Assembly: GCF_024345205.1 (NCBI RefSeq)
Contig: NZ_BROC01000006.1
Coordinates: 62,001-126,000, forward strand
Direction: 5' to 3'
DNA: 64,000 bases
Origin: Lapidilactobacillus luobeiensis
Lineage (GTDB): Bacteria > Bacillota > Bacilli > Lactobacillales > Lactobacillaceae
Made by a program: the position numbers and the translations under genes. The notes beneath the pieces were generated by a model. It searched no databases, had not been told where the DNA came from, and saw only the letters and a list, made by a program, of their open reading frames with translations. Positions 52,347 to 62,072 of the stretch are shown here, one piece after another; position 1 is the stretch's first letter; each line of letters begins with the position of its first letter.

Positions 52347-52971
52347 AGTGTTGATAGTTGATGATCACGAAATGGTTCGTTTGGGTATCTCATCATACTT
52401 GTCCATCCAGCCTGATATTGAAGTTGCCGGAGAGGCAGTCAATGGTCGTGAAGGTTTAGAAAAGGCGTTGACGTTACGTCCTGACGCGATTTTGATGGAT
52501 GTCGTCATGCCCGAAATGGACGGGATCGAAGCGACCAAAGAGATATTGAAGCAGTGGCCGCAAGCGAAAATTATTATTTTGACGAGTTTCATTGATGATG
52601 AGAAAGTTTATCCAGCAATCGAAGCAGGCGCGGCAAGTTATATTCTGAAAACCTCAACAGCGGCCGAGATCGCGCAAGCGATCCGGGCGACCGCAAAAGG
52701 TGAGTCTGTTTTGGAGCCGGAAGTCACGACTAAAATGATGAACCGGATGTCTCAAAAAAATCAACCGCAATTATATGAAGACCTGACCGCTCGTGAACGG
52801 GAAGTATTAATGCTGATCGCCAAGGGCAAAAGCAATAAGGAAATCGCCGATGAGCTTTTTATTACGTTAAAAACGGTCAAGACTCATGTCTCCAATATTC
52901 TAGCAAAATTGCAAGTAGAGGATCGCACCCAAGCTGCGATCTACGCTTTTAAGCATAAGTTAGTCAAATAA
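52339..52971 (+). CDS. liaR: LiaR-like response regulator
   Basis: 210 residues from ATG 52339, overlapping liaS by 8 bases; GGAGG upstream. Receiver with D54 in [12 protein letters not shown] and a LuxR/NarL-type output domain ([40 protein letters not shown]). Activates envelope-stress genes. The last gene of the liaFSR operon. Confidence 0.93.
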   Translation: MIKVLIVDDHEMVRLGISSYLSIQPDIEVAGEAVNGREGLEKALTLRPDAILMDVVMPEMDGIEATKEILKQWPQAKIIILTSFIDDEKVYPAIEAGAASYILKTSTAAEIAQAIRATAKGESVLEPEVTTKMMNRMSQKNQPQLYEDLTAREREVLMLIAKGKSNKEIADELFITLKTVKTHVSNILAKLQVEDRTQAAIYAFKHKLVK

Positions 52972-53016
52972 TCGACGACTCTGATCTCATGTCAGGACTT
53001 TACTAAATTTATTTAG

Positions 53017-53045
53017 TTGCATTTTGATATTGGATTGTCTACAAT
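53017..53045 (+). promoter_or_regulatory. promoter of the HesB-like gene
   Basis: TTGCAT (53017-53022), 17 bases, TACAAT (53040-53045). Confidence 0.7.
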
Positions 53046-53077
53046 CAAATTATCATAAACGTTTGTGGAGGAATCTC

Positions 53078-53368
53078 ATGAAAATCACGATCGATGACCG
53101 TTCAGCAGCCTGGTTCAAGGATGAATTTACGATCGCTTCAGGACAAGGCATTCATTTATTTGGTAAAGTCTATGGCAAAACAACGATCCATGACGGCTTT
53201 TCAGTGGGCGTCGAGTTGGCGCCATTGACTAATGTTCGTGATCGCTTGCAGCAGGATGATTTGGTTTTATTTACAGAAAATGAAGATGATTGGTTTTTTG
53301 CTGATCATGATCTTAGCATCAAATTTAATGCTGACTTGCAAGAACCTGAGTATTTCTTCGCGGAATAG
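53078..53368 (+). CDS. HesB/YneR-like protein without Fe-S cysteines
   Basis: 96 residues from ATG 53078 (GGAGGAAT upstream). The beta-rich fold with KITIDDRSAAWFKDEFTIAS, GFSVGVELAPLT and LSIKFNADLQEPEYFF fits the YneR subgroup of the HesB/IscA family. There is no cysteine, so it cannot bind a cluster as IscA does; YneR homologues are similar and of unknown function. Single-gene unit ended by a bidirectional terminator. Confidence 0.75.
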   Translation: MKITIDDRSAAWFKDEFTIASGQGIHLFGKVYGKTTIHDGFSVGVELAPLTNVRDRLQQDDLVLFTENEDDWFFADHDLSIKFNADLQEPEYFFAE

Positions 53369-53415
53369 GGCAGATCGATTTTAAGTTGGCGCTCAGTCTG
53401 ATCGCCAGCGCAAGT

Positions 53416-53462
53416 AAAAAAGACAGGTGGCAACGGAATCCCGTTGGTGCCTGTCTTTTTTT
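53416..53462. terminator. bidirectional terminator
   Basis: AAAAAAGACAGG and GCAACGG pair with CCGTTG and CCTGTCTTTTTT across loop AATC. Serves the convergent HesB-like and YfhO-like genes. Confidence 0.9.
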
Positions 53463-53488
53463 AGAGGTCAGCAATCATTATTAGACGA

Positions 53489-56161
53489 TCAGTAGTGACG
53501 CTGGCGATGTTGACGCGGTAGGATCCAAACGAGCCCGGTAATGATCACGGCGAGAATCGTGACCAACCAGCCTTGCCGCCAACCGTCAGGACGATAACGC
53601 AGCGTGATCTGGTGGGTACCTGGCGTTAGTTGCGCGGCGAGGAAAGTTTGTAAGGCCGTGGTCGTTTTCTGAGCCTTACCATCAACTTTAAGCGACCAGC
53701 CTGAGTTGGCCGGGATCGTCGTCATCAATAACTGATTTTTTTTGACGGTGACAGTTGCTTTGACCAGATCACCCTTGATCTGGACCTGACGCGCGTTGCC
53801 CTTTTTCAGTTGTTTGAATTTCTGATCCAAGCGTTGTTGATCCAATTGATAGAGATCAAAATGTTGGAGCCAAACCGAATCCTTCTTCACGGTCATGACG
53901 ATCTTGATGGGTTTACCGATGTCCCGACGAGCTACATTCAGCAGGATCGTATCTCGGAAGTTCTCGTCGATCGGCACGTTTTCGCCATTGACACTTAAAC
54001 TAAGAGCATCACTATCCACACTACTACTCAAGGCCAGGTAGTAGGCATTATTGGTCGTTGGTGTAAAGCTAAAGGTGACAGTACCTGGTAACACGCTATC
54101 TTTTTTGGTGTAGGTCGCAGAAGTATTCGGCAGGTCACGATTAAGGTTCTTTAAGGTGATCTTATCGAAATTGACCAAGCTATATAGGGGCGCGTATTGT
54201 CGCTCACCTAGCGCTGCGCCAACGATCTTCTCTTGATTGAGCACAGGCTGACTGACCCCCAATTTGGTGGTCAAGAGCTGTTCATTAGCAGCGAACAAAA
54301 GACTGAGCGCATTTTGATTCGTCCGAATACTGACCAGCCCATTGGTTTTTTTAAGAGGATAGTTGAGTACGTCAGGTCGGTAGGAAGTAGTCGTCAAACC
54401 AGAATCTAAATTGGGGAGATGTGGTAGGCTGGTGAGGTTGACCTCATTATTGGTCAGCCAAGTTTTGAAACCTAAGAAGCCGTCTGTGACTTGGGTGCCA
54501 TATTTATAATTGACGAAATTGTCACCGGCCGCTTGACCGATCTTATCATAAAAGTGACCAATGATCGGATTGAGCATTGAGTTGAAATGGTCGCCTCCCG
54601 CGATACCAAATTGCATCGGATCATCATTGTCACGATTAAAGGTTCGCCCAGTCCGTTGTGTCGCAAGCTCTTTTGCGGAAACTTTAGCCAATGTTTGTTG
54701 GACCACACTCGTATAGCTCCAGTATTCGGTTTGTTTGGTGTAAGAGATCTGTTCCAACGAGGCTTGATAATTGGTCAAGGCCTCGCCGATCAGGACCACA
54801 CTAAGCACGCCAAGTAATAGGGGGCCCCGCCGCTCGCTAAAATAAAACAGCAGCAATAAAAAACTGACGAGCGCGAAGAACGCTGTTAGCGCCAAATTAA
54901 CATTGGTCAGATAGTCGATTTCATTTTTCTGGAAGAAGAGATAAGCCAGCCAGGCCACCAGCAGACCGCCAACAAAACTCAATTGCCAAAGCTTGACTTG
55001 TTGAAGCTGGGTCAGGACTTCCGCGGCTAAGAGGATCAACCAAGCACTAAAAATGAAACTAAAACGCGACGGGTACCAGACGGGGAATTGGCCACCGTGC
55101 CAAAGCAGATCTAGGGGTTCGAGCATGAAAGAAAGAATCAGGAAGGTGGTTAGACCGCCGGCCAAGAGCCGTTTTTTCACGCTGAACTCGCTGGCGGTGA
55201 AAAATAAAATCGCCAGTAAAACAACTAAGGTCCCTGTAAAAATATTGGCCTGACCTGAGGACATCTGGTCAAAACTATAACTACCGATACTAAGTTTGGG
55301 TAGCAAACTCAAGGGACTATATTCCCAATTCCAATCCCAATGAACGGCATTGTAAGTCGCTTTGGTACTTTGTAGTTCCCGCCAGGTCGGCCAGATCAAC
55401 CACATGTTCAAAGCACCGGCCAATAAGGAGCTGCCCGCGAAACGACCGATCCGTGGCCAAATCTGTTGGCGCCAATTTGGTCGTAAGAACATTAAATAAG
55501 CAAAGTAAAGCAGACTGAAAAGACAGAGCATGTAACCGATATAATAGTTGGTCAAGATCGCGAGACAGAGCCAGATCAAGTAACTGCGCCATTGGAGCCG
55601 CTCAACCAACCGTTCAAGACCTAGCATGATCAGCGGTAAGAGGATCACGCCTTCGAGCCACATGATATCTAATTGATATGCCGCGTTGTAACCACAAAGC
55701 GCATAAGCGGTGCTCAGAGCCAAGGCTAGACTCGGCCGGACTTGATTTTGGCGGCGCTGTAAATAATAAAACATCGTCAGCCCACAAGTTGCGATCTTCA
55801 GACAGGTGATCAACCAAACACCGACTGTGATCCATTTACCTGGGGTCAGTAACAAGATCAGATTGAAGGGACTGAGTAAATAGTAAGCCCAAGTCCCCAA
55901 CATTGGCCCCCCTAAACTGCTGCTGAAAGTATAGAGGAATTGGTGCGGATGACCTAACAAAACGCGCCGGACATACGCATAGAAGTCGATGTATTCCTGG
56001 CCCATATCAGTGGTCAGGAGCGAGGACTGACCAAAAGGAAAGGCTCCCTTGATCGCGAAATAGATGAAAACCGTCAGAAAGGGGATCAAAGCACTGAGCC
56101 AGTAATACCAGTGCCCGGTAGTATTTTTTTTGCTGGATATGCGAGTCAAGCGAACGTCCAT
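53489..56161 (-). CDS. YfhO-family membrane protein
   Basis: 890 residues from ATG 56161 (GGAGGAAT upstream). About a dozen membrane segments in the first 470 residues, with LLTTDMGQEYIDFYAYVRR and GGPMLGTWAYYLLSPFNLIL in the first extracellular loop, then a large extracellular domain and one C-terminal membrane segment (GWLVTILAVIITGLVWILPR). YfhO proteins are GT-C-fold glycosyltransferase-like and modify lipoteichoic acid or other wall polymers in Gram-positives. The D-x-x-Q in the first loop could be the catalytic Asp. Only minus-strand core gene of this size here. Confidence 0.88.
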   Translation of the reverse strand: MDVRLTRISSKKNTTGHWYYWLSALIPFLTVFIYFAIKGAFPFGQSSLLTTDMGQEYIDFYAYVRRVLLGHPHQFLYTFSSSLGGPMLGTWAYYLLSPFNLILLLTPGKWITVGVWLITCLKIATCGLTMFYYLQRRQNQVRPSLALALSTAYALCGYNAAYQLDIMWLEGVILLPLIMLGLERLVERLQWRSYLIWLCLAILTNYYIGYMLCLFSLLYFAYLMFLRPNWRQQIWPRIGRFAGSSLLAGALNMWLIWPTWRELQSTKATYNAVHWDWNWEYSPLSLLPKLSIGSYSFDQMSSGQANIFTGTLVVLLAILFFTASEFSVKKRLLAGGLTTFLILSFMLEPLDLLWHGGQFPVWYPSRFSFIFSAWLILLAAEVLTQLQQVKLWQLSFVGGLLVAWLAYLFFQKNEIDYLTNVNLALTAFFALVSFLLLLFYFSERRGPLLLGVLSVVLIGEALTNYQASLEQISYTKQTEYWSYTSVVQQTLAKVSAKELATQRTGRTFNRDNDDPMQFGIAGGDHFNSMLNPIIGHFYDKIGQAAGDNFVNYKYGTQVTDGFLGFKTWLTNNEVNLTSLPHLPNLDSGLTTTSYRPDVLNYPLKKTNGLVSIRTNQNALSLLFAANEQLLTTKLGVSQPVLNQEKIVGAALGERQYAPLYSLVNFDKITLKNLNRDLPNTSATYTKKDSVLPGTVTFSFTPTTNNAYYLALSSSVDSDALSLSVNGENVPIDENFRDTILLNVARRDIGKPIKIVMTVKKDSVWLQHFDLYQLDQQRLDQKFKQLKKGNARQVQIKGDLVKATVTVKKNQLLMTTIPANSGWSLKVDGKAQKTTTALQTFLAAQLTPGTHQITLRYRPDGWRQGWLVTILAVIITGLVWILPRQHRQRHY

Positions 56162-56214
56162 GGATCGATTCCTCCAGTGATTTTGTAAGAAAGCTGAAAA
56201 TCTACCAGCAACTT

Positions 56215-56243
56215 TTGTCAGTCACGGTTTTTTTTGTTAAAAT
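56215..56243 (+). promoter_or_regulatory. promoter of the PBP operon
   Basis: TTGTCA (56215-56220), 17 bases, TAAAAT (56238-56243). Confidence 0.7.
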
Positions 56244-56275
56244 GAGCTAGTGAATGGAAAGGGGGACGCACATCC

Positions 56276-58384
56276 ATGATGCGTCGTCAGCGAACAGGTA
56301 AGACGAAGCCGAAAACATCTTCGTTAAGATTTCGACTGAATCTACTATTCTTTATTGCGTTTCTTCTATTAGCTATTTTAGTCGCTCAACTAGGGTATTT
56401 GCAAATCGTCTTTGGCGATAAGTTTGAAGCCGAGGTCGAACGGACTGATAAGACCGTGATTTCAGGCAATGTACCGCGTGGCATGATCTATGACGCCAAG
56501 GGACGGGTCTTAGTTGGCAATGAAGCGCAAAACGCGATCACTTACACCAAGGGCATCAATGTTAAAAGTGAAGAGATGTTAAGTGTCGCCAAAAAATTGA
56601 GTCAATACTTGGTGGTCCCGGCGGTTACCTTACAGCCTTCCGCTTTAGCGGACTTTTATTTAGCGAACACTAAGCATTACCAGACGGTCCTGACCAAGTT
56701 GCCGCGCGATCAGCGGGTAGACAGCGAGGGGAATTCTTTAGCTGAAAGTAAACTATACCATAATGCTAGCCAATATGTGCAAAAAAACGTTAAGCAAGAA
56801 CTGTCCACTGAGGAGCAACAAGTGGCGACGATCTATTCAAAAATGGCGGCGGCTTACCAATTGTCGACTGTTTTCATTAAAAATCAGGATGTAACGGCTA
56901 CAGAAGTCGCGCAGATCGGTGAGCATCTTTCCGATCTGCCTGGGATCTCAGTTGGAACGAATTGGCAGCGAGAATATCCCAATGGCGATTCGATCCGGAG
57001 TATTTTGGGCAATGTGACCACGGAGCAACAAGGTCTGCCCGAAGATACCTTGAACGCTATGTTAGCGACGGGATATTCGCGAAATGATCGCGTGGGTAAT
57101 AGTTATCTGGAGAAACAATACGAATCGATTTTACGCGGCACAAAATCTCAGACTGAAGTTGAGGTCAGCAGCTCTAACCAGATCTTGAACAGCCTAACGG
57201 AATATTCTGGTCAAAAAGGTGCTAATCTTAATTTGACGATCGATTCCGCGTATCAAACCAAGGTCGAAGCCGACTTGGCTCAAGTTTACGCTTCTGCAAA
57301 AAAAGCAGGTGATACGCAGTATTCCGATGGCGCTTATGCGGTGGCGATGGATCCTAAGACTGGTGCGATCAAAGCGATCGCAGGGATCCAGAGTGATCCT
57401 AAAACTGGTAAGACGACTGATGATGCTTTAGGCGTGATCAATCGAACATTTGTGATGGGGTCCTCGGTCAAGGCGGCGATGGTTCTAGGTGGTCTCCAAA
57501 GTGGCGCGATCAGTGTAGCAAACAATACGATCGCCGATACGCCGATCTATCTGCGAGCGACGCCAGTCAAGAAGTCTGTTTATCCGATCGGGACTTTTAG
57601 TAGTTTGAATGCGGTCAGCGCCTTGGAAGTGTCCTCAAACATTTACATGATGTGGTTGGCGATGCGGGAAGGGAAAGCTGAGTACACTCCGAATACTTAT
57701 ATGCGCATGGGCAATAGCAATATTTTCCAAGATATGCGCAGCAATTTTCAACAGTATGGTCTGGGTTATAAAACCGGGATCGATCTGCCCGGAGAGGTCG
57801 ACGGCTATCTTGGGAGCACTACTTTGAATGGCGTGATCAAAACCGGTTCTGTCCTTGACTTGAGTTACGGGAACTACGATGCCTATACCCTGATCCAAAT
57901 GATCCAATATATTTCTACGGTCGCCAATGGTGGTTATCGGATGGAGCCTTACGTGGTCAATTCGGTCGAGCAAACGACAGATTCTGGCAAGAATAAGGCC
58001 AAGACTTATCAGCATCAGCCGGTGACCCTGAATCGTGTCGGCTTTACCAACGATCAATTGGCGCTAGTCAAACAAGGGCTTTATAATGTGGTCCATGGGA
58101 CGAACGCTTGGGGTACCGCGCACACCTTAAAAGATGTGAAACCAGCGATGGCGGCTAAGACGGGGACTGCTCAGTCTTTCTATTATGATCCAAGTAATCC
58201 TAACAACACGAATCCTCCAGAGACGACGACCTTAAGTTTTGTGGGTTACGCGCCAGCCGACGATCCTAAATTGGCGATCGCGATCGTCTTTCCTAACTTG
58301 AGCACCAGTTCTACCGGTGGGTACAACACCACTTTAGCCAAAATGATGGTCGAAGATTATTTCAAGATCGAAGGCAATAATTGA
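56276..58384 (+). CDS. class B penicillin-binding protein (PBP2b-like)
   Basis: 702 residues from ATG 56276 (GAAAGGGGG upstream). Short basic cytoplasmic N-terminus, one membrane anchor (LLFFIAFLLLAILVAQLGYL), a dimerisation domain (RGMIYDAKGRVLVGNE), and the transpeptidase domain with SxxK in GSSVKAAM (Ser about 396), SSN near 450 and KTGTAQ near 627. Cross-links peptidoglycan, probably at the septum or in elongation. Its place before rpmG and fthC is the PBP2b locus of lactobacilli. Confidence 0.92.
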   Translation: MMRRQRTGKTKPKTSSLRFRLNLLFFIAFLLLAILVAQLGYLQIVFGDKFEAEVERTDKTVISGNVPRGMIYDAKGRVLVGNEAQNAITYTKGINVKSEEMLSVAKKLSQYLVVPAVTLQPSALADFYLANTKHYQTVLTKLPRDQRVDSEGNSLAESKLYHNASQYVQKNVKQELSTEEQQVATIYSKMAAAYQLSTVFIKNQDVTATEVAQIGEHLSDLPGISVGTNWQREYPNGDSIRSILGNVTTEQQGLPEDTLNAMLATGYSRNDRVGNSYLEKQYESILRGTKSQTEVEVSSSNQILNSLTEYSGQKGANLNLTIDSAYQTKVEADLAQVYASAKKAGDTQYSDGAYAVAMDPKTGAIKAIAGIQSDPKTGKTTDDALGVINRTFVMGSSVKAAMVLGGLQSGAISVANNTIADTPIYLRATPVKKSVYPIGTFSSLNAVSALEVSSNIYMMWLAMREGKAEYTPNTYMRMGNSNIFQDMRSNFQQYGLGYKTGIDLPGEVDGYLGSTTLNGVIKTGSVLDLSYGNYDAYTLIQMIQYISTVANGGYRMEPYVVNSVEQTTDSGKNKAKTYQHQPVTLNRVGFTNDQLALVKQGLYNVVHGTNAWGTAHTLKDVKPAMAAKTGTAQSFYYDPSNPNNTNPPETTTLSFVGYAPADDPKLAIAIVFPNLSTSSTGGYNTTLAKMMVEDYFKIEGNN

Positions 58385-58506
58385 TTTTTGATTTTTTTGG
58401 GATCAGCGTGATTTCTTACTAAAAAAATGTAGCGCATCATAATCTTTTCTGCTATACTTGTTAAAGTCGTGAATAACGTAGATCAACCGGATTGGAGGGT
58501 TATCAC

Positions 58507-58656
58507 ATGCGTGTCAACATCACTTTAGAATGTACTGAATGTCATGAACGGACATACTTATCTAATAAAAATAAGCGGAATAATCCCGATCGCTTGGAGT
58601 TAAAGAAGTATTGCCCACGCGATCATAAAGTTACTTTGCATCGCGAAACTAAGTAA
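58507..58656 (+). CDS. rpmG: ribosomal protein L33
   Basis: 49 residues from ATG 58507, GGAGGG upstream. [20 protein letters not shown] and [20 protein letters not shown] is the standard L33 of Firmicutes, with CxxC and a single later Cys as in the B. subtilis RpmGA type. Large-subunit protein. An extended -10 (TGCTATACT) near 58455 may be its promoter. Confidence 0.95.
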   Translation: MRVNITLECTECHERTYLSNKNKRNNPDRLELKKYCPRDHKVTLHRETK

Positions 58657-58744
58657 TTCGTTACTTAGAGGGGTTAATGTGTCAGTTCAGTCGGTTAACT
58701 CAATCATGAGTGCGACCACACAGGCACTTTGAATGGAACAGGCT

Positions 58745-58786
58745 GGGGCAGAACATCGATGTTTTGTTCTGGCCTCTTTTCTTTTT
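58745..58786 (+). terminator. terminator after rpmG
   Basis: GGGGC-AGAACA pairs with TGTTCT-GGCCTC (one bulge, one wobble), then TTTTCTTTTT. Confidence 0.7.
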
Positions 58787-58911
58787 ATCGGTTGTCCGGC
58801 GTTCAGCGCAAACGTCCAGCGTCTGATCGTTTTAGCGGCAAGTGCCGACTACGAGCGGAGCCGGCTATGGCGGTGGGTCTGAATGCGATCATTGATAATT
58901 AGCTGAAAGGG

Positions 58912-59475
58912 GTGGCGGTCATCGATAAGAAAAGTCTTCGACGGCAGCAGATCCAGCGACTGCAACAGTTGGTACCTGCGGTCAAACAGAAACAAGAGGA
59001 CTTGATCCTCAGGCAACTCTATGACAGCGCGTTATTTCAAGCGGCCGATAGTATCGGTGTGACTTTTAGTTCTGGTATCGAATTTGCCACGGGACCGCTG
59101 ATCAAAACAGCTTGGCAGGCCCACAAAACGATCTATTTGCCGCGAACTTACCCAGAGTCACATGAGATGCATTTTTTTAGGTATCAAGCCAATGATGAGC
59201 TGGAACGGTCTGCTTTTGGGATCATGGAGCCTCAGGCGGTAGCGCAATGGCAAAATGACCAACCTGAGCTATTGATCGTGCCAGGGCTGGCTTATAGTCG
59301 GGATCGCTGGCGTGTGGGTTTTGGCGGTGGCTATTATGATCGTTTCTTGCGTGGCTATCAGGGAACGACGATCGTTTTAGGGTTACCGGCGATGGTTTTC
59401 TCGGAACCAAATTGGCCGCTCACGAAATTTGATCAGCAATTTGATCATTTACTGACAATAGAGGAGGATGCATGA
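58912..59475 (+). CDS. fthC: 5-formyltetrahydrofolate cyclo-ligase
   Basis: 187 residues from GTG 58912 (AAAGGGG upstream). N-terminal basic helix (KKSLRRQQIQRLQQL), central beta-alpha fold and the family motif VGFGGGYYDRFL. ATP-dependent conversion of 5-formyl-THF to methenyl-THF. The stop overlaps the rhomboid start. Confidence 0.93.
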   Translation: MAVIDKKSLRRQQIQRLQQLVPAVKQKQEDLILRQLYDSALFQAADSIGVTFSSGIEFATGPLIKTAWQAHKTIYLPRTYPESHEMHFFRYQANDELERSAFGIMEPQAVAQWQNDQPELLIVPGLAYSRDRWRVGFGGGYYDRFLRGYQGTTIVLGLPAMVFSEPNWPLTKFDQQFDHLLTIEEDA

Positions 59476-60149
59476 TGAGGCGACGACGCTTCTTCCAAGG
59501 TAATTGGGTCACGGTTTTGCTGTTGGCGTTACAGATCGCGATCTTTATTGCTGAGACAGCGGCTGGTGGCAGTGAATCCACTATGGTGCTGTATCGATTC
59601 GGCGCTAAGATAAATGGCAGTGTTCAGGCGGGTGAATGGTGGCGCTTGTTCACGCCGATCTTTATCCATATCGGTTGGATGCATCTACTGGTTAATTCCG
59701 CCACGTTGTATTATATTGGTGGCTCAGTGGAACAAATGATCGGTCACTGGCGCTTCTTAGTGATCTATCTATTGAGCGGCATCAGCGGGAACTTGATGAG
59801 TTTTGCTTTTGGCGCCAGTAACACGATCTCGGCAGGTGCAAGTACCGCGCTTTTTGGCCTCTTTGGTGTCTATATCGCATTAGGGGTCGTCTTTCGCGAT
59901 AATGCTTATCTGCGCGAAACAGGGCGGCAATTTGTCGTTTTGGCGGTATTTAACTTTGTTTTTGATTTGGTCGCCCAGGGGATCGACCTTTGGGGCCATT
60001 TAGGCGGTTTGATCGGTGGGTTCATGTTATTGCTGGTGTTCCCGCTACCAGGTCAACGTCGGCGTCAAGGAACGATCGTCCAAATTTGCGCGATCATTGG
60101 TTATTTTGTAATTTGTGCTTTCTTATATCGGATAGGAATGGTACGCTAA
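59472..60149 (+). CDS. rhomboid-family intramembrane serine protease
   Basis: 225 residues from ATG 59472. Six membrane segments; catalytic Ser in ISAGASTALFGLFG and His in LWGHLGGLIGG, plus HIGWMHLLVNSATLYYIGG. GluP/YqgP-type without the extra N-terminal domain. Cleaves membrane proteins within the bilayer. Part of the yqgN(fthC)-yqgP-yqgQ-glcK order known from Bacillus. Confidence 0.92.
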   Translation: MMRRRRFFQGNWVTVLLLALQIAIFIAETAAGGSESTMVLYRFGAKINGSVQAGEWWRLFTPIFIHIGWMHLLVNSATLYYIGGSVEQMIGHWRFLVIYLLSGISGNLMSFAFGASNTISAGASTALFGLFGVYIALGVVFRDNAYLRETGRQFVVLAVFNFVFDLVAQGIDLWGHLGGLIGGFMLLLVFPLPGQRRRQGTIVQICAIIGYFVICAFLYRIGMVR

Positions 60150-60151
60150 AT

Positions 60152-60394
60152 ATGTCTGATTTTGAGCCAGAACTTCGTAACTATTATGACATTGAACAAT
60201 TATTGAAGCAGTTCGGGATCTATATTTATCTAGGTAAAAGATTATGGGATCTTGAGATGACTGGGGTAGAGTTACAAAATCTACATCAGTCGGGCTTGAT
60301 CACCGATCATTTGTATGCCCGAGCAAAAATCGTTCTACGCCATGAACATGAAGAAGAACTAAAACGAACGCAGAAATCTGATAAGATGGTCTAA
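60152..60394 (+). CDS. yqgQ: YqgQ family protein (DUF910)
   Basis: 80 residues from ATG 60152, two bases after the rhomboid stop. YYDIEQLLKQFGIYIYLGKR and LWDLEMTGVELQNLHQSGLI are the DUF910 signature; a small three-helix protein suggested to bind nucleic acid. Always next to glcK. Confidence 0.92.
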   Translation: MSDFEPELRNYYDIEQLLKQFGIYIYLGKRLWDLEMTGVELQNLHQSGLITDHLYARAKIVLRHEHEEELKRTQKSDKMV

Positions 60395-60411
60395 GGAGGA
60401 AATACAGCACG

Positions 60412-61383
60412 ATGGAAGAGAAGAAACTGATCGGGGTCGATCTTGGTGGTACATCGATCAAATTCGCGATCATGACTATGAAAGGCGAGATCCAACAACG
60501 CTGGAGCGAAGAAACCAATATTTTAGATGAAGGGTCGCATATCATTCCTGACATCATTGACTCGATCAATCATCATCTCGAGATGTATGCAATGGTTGCA
60601 GCAGATTTTGCCGGGATCGGCATGGGGTCACCTGGTAGTGTCGATCGCGACAAAGGGACTGTGATCGGTGCCTATAATTTAAACTGGAAACAGACAGTTT
60701 ATCCAAAGCGGGATATCGAAGCTGCAACTAAAATTCCTTTTTACATTGATAATGACGCCAATGTTGCTGCTTTAGGCGAACGCTGGCAAGGCGCCGGGGA
60801 CAATCAACCTGATGTAGCTTTCGTTACGCTGGGAACAGGTATTGGCGGTGGGATCATTGCCAACAATGAACTGCTACATGGTGTAGCTGGTTCAGCGGGC
60901 GAGATCGGTCATATCACTGTCGATCCTCAAGGCTATCTCTGTACTTGTGGCAAGCGTGGTTGCTTGGAGACGATCGCTTCGGCAACTGGTGTGGTTCGGG
61001 TCGCTCGGGATATGGCTGAAGAATACGCCGGCGATTCGCAACTGAAAAAGCAGTTAGATGACGGTGATGAAATCTCCGCGAAGATCGTTTTTGACTTAGC
61101 TAAGACAGGTGATCCTCTAGCCGTACGTGTGATCGATCGCGTCTGCTTCTATCTTGGGTTAGCAGTTGCGAATATCGGCAACACCTTGAACCCCTCATAT
61201 ATCGTGATCGGCGGTGGTGTCAGCGCAGCGGGCGAGTTCTTGTTACAGCAAGTTCAGAAGTATTTTGCTGAATTTACGTTTCCTAATGTTCGTGACAATA
61301 CCAAATTACGTCTGGCAACATTGGGCAATGTCGCGGGTGTGATCGGAGCTGCCTCGTTGGTGATCGAAAACAATAAGGACTAG
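60412..61383 (+). CDS. glcK: ROK-family glucokinase
   Basis: 323 residues from ATG 60412 (AAGGAGG upstream). ATP-binding GVDLGGTSIKFAIM, sugar-binding ..GEIGHITVDP, and the zinc motif CTCGKRGCLETIAS. It phosphorylates glucose from ATP and supports sugar catabolism and control. Standard length. Confidence 0.94.
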   Translation: MEEKKLIGVDLGGTSIKFAIMTMKGEIQQRWSEETNILDEGSHIIPDIIDSINHHLEMYAMVAADFAGIGMGSPGSVDRDKGTVIGAYNLNWKQTVYPKRDIEAATKIPFYIDNDANVAALGERWQGAGDNQPDVAFVTLGTGIGGGIIANNELLHGVAGSAGEIGHITVDPQGYLCTCGKRGCLETIASATGVVRVARDMAEEYAGDSQLKKQLDDGDEISAKIVFDLAKTGDPLAVRVIDRVCFYLGLAVANIGNTLNPSYIVIGGGVSAAGEFLLQQVQKYFAEFTFPNVRDNTKLRLATLGNVAGVIGAASLVIENNKD

Positions 61384-61392
61384 GGTGAATAC

Positions 61393-61818
61393 ATGATTTT
61401 GTTAGCAGCGAATACAAATAAAGGTTTTTTGGTCTTAAACACTATTTTGCTTGGGATCATTTTATGGATGGTGGGCAATTGGGCTTATTACAAGATCCGG
61501 GGCAAACGCTTGCACGGGGCTTTGACGCCTGAAGAATTTGAAAAGACGATGCGTAAAGCGCAATTGATCGATATTCGTGAGAAGAAAGACTATAAAGCTG
61601 GTCATATTCTGGGCGCGCGGAATTTCCCATATACACAGATCAAGTCGTGGCAAACGGAATTGCGGCAAGATATGCCGGTCTATCTTTACGAGACAGGCGA
61701 GAACATGTCGATTCGGATCGCTTTGCGGCTGAAAAAGGCAGGTTATCCTGAAGTCAAGTGGCTCAAAGGCGGCTACGGTGACTGGAAGGGTAAGACCAAG
61801 AAAGAAACCGCTGACTAA
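61393..61818 (+). CDS. rhodanese-like membrane protein without active-site Cys
   Basis: 141 residues from ATG 61393. N-terminal membrane segment (LNTILLGIILWMVGNWAYYK), then a rhodanese fold: LIDIREKKDYKAGHILGARN, FPYTQI, VYLYETGENMSIRIALRLKK and KWLKGGYGDW. The catalytic Cys expected after VYLY is replaced by Glu, so it cannot carry sulfur in the usual way; homologues behind glcK (YqgZ-type place) are often like this. May act as a binding domain. Confidence 0.88.
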   Translation: MILLAANTNKGFLVLNTILLGIILWMVGNWAYYKIRGKRLHGALTPEEFEKTMRKAQLIDIREKKDYKAGHILGARNFPYTQIKSWQTELRQDMPVYLYETGENMSIRIALRLKKAGYPEVKWLKGGYGDWKGKTKKETAD

Positions 61819-61830
61819 GGTCGGCGTGAC

Positions 61831-61874
61831 AAAAAAAGAGGCGGCTGACAATTGTCAACAACCTCTTTTCTTAT
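61831..61874. terminator. bidirectional terminator
   Basis: AAAAGAGG with CCTCTTTT, inner GACAATTGTC palindrome, between the rhodanese and the minus DUF3042 gene. Confidence 0.8.
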
Positions 61875-61892
61875 ATCCATTATCTTTCAGGT

Positions 61893-62072
61893 TTAGCCTT
61901 GATGGGCTGCGTGACTCTTACGGTTCGCGCGCCGGCGGTTCTCTTCGATCTTATCTTCATAGGCTTCTTGTGGTTCGATCACTGTCTTCTTGAAAGCAAA
62001 AATTGAGCCGGCAACTGCGCCTAATGTAGTTAAGCTACCTAAGAGAAACCCCTTAACGAAATGTTTTGTCAT
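61893..62072 (-). CDS. DUF3042 family protein
   Basis: 59 residues from ATG 62072 on the minus strand, with AAAGGAGG upstream. MTKHFVKGFLLGSLTTLGAV contains a hydrophobic, glycine-rich N-terminal segment; then EPQEAYEDKIEENRRRANRK. This small, membrane-associated family is confined to Lactobacillales and is of unknown function. It is too short for standard ORF cut-offs. Confidence 0.9.
   Translation of the reverse strand: MTKHFVKGFLLGSLTTLGAVAGSIFAFKKTVIEPQEAYEDKIEENRRRANRKSHAAHQG

Noticed and set aside
58507-58656. L33 with a missing zinc-binding Cys as an anomaly
   Set aside because: The CPRD form is the normal one in the RpmGA type of Firmicutes.
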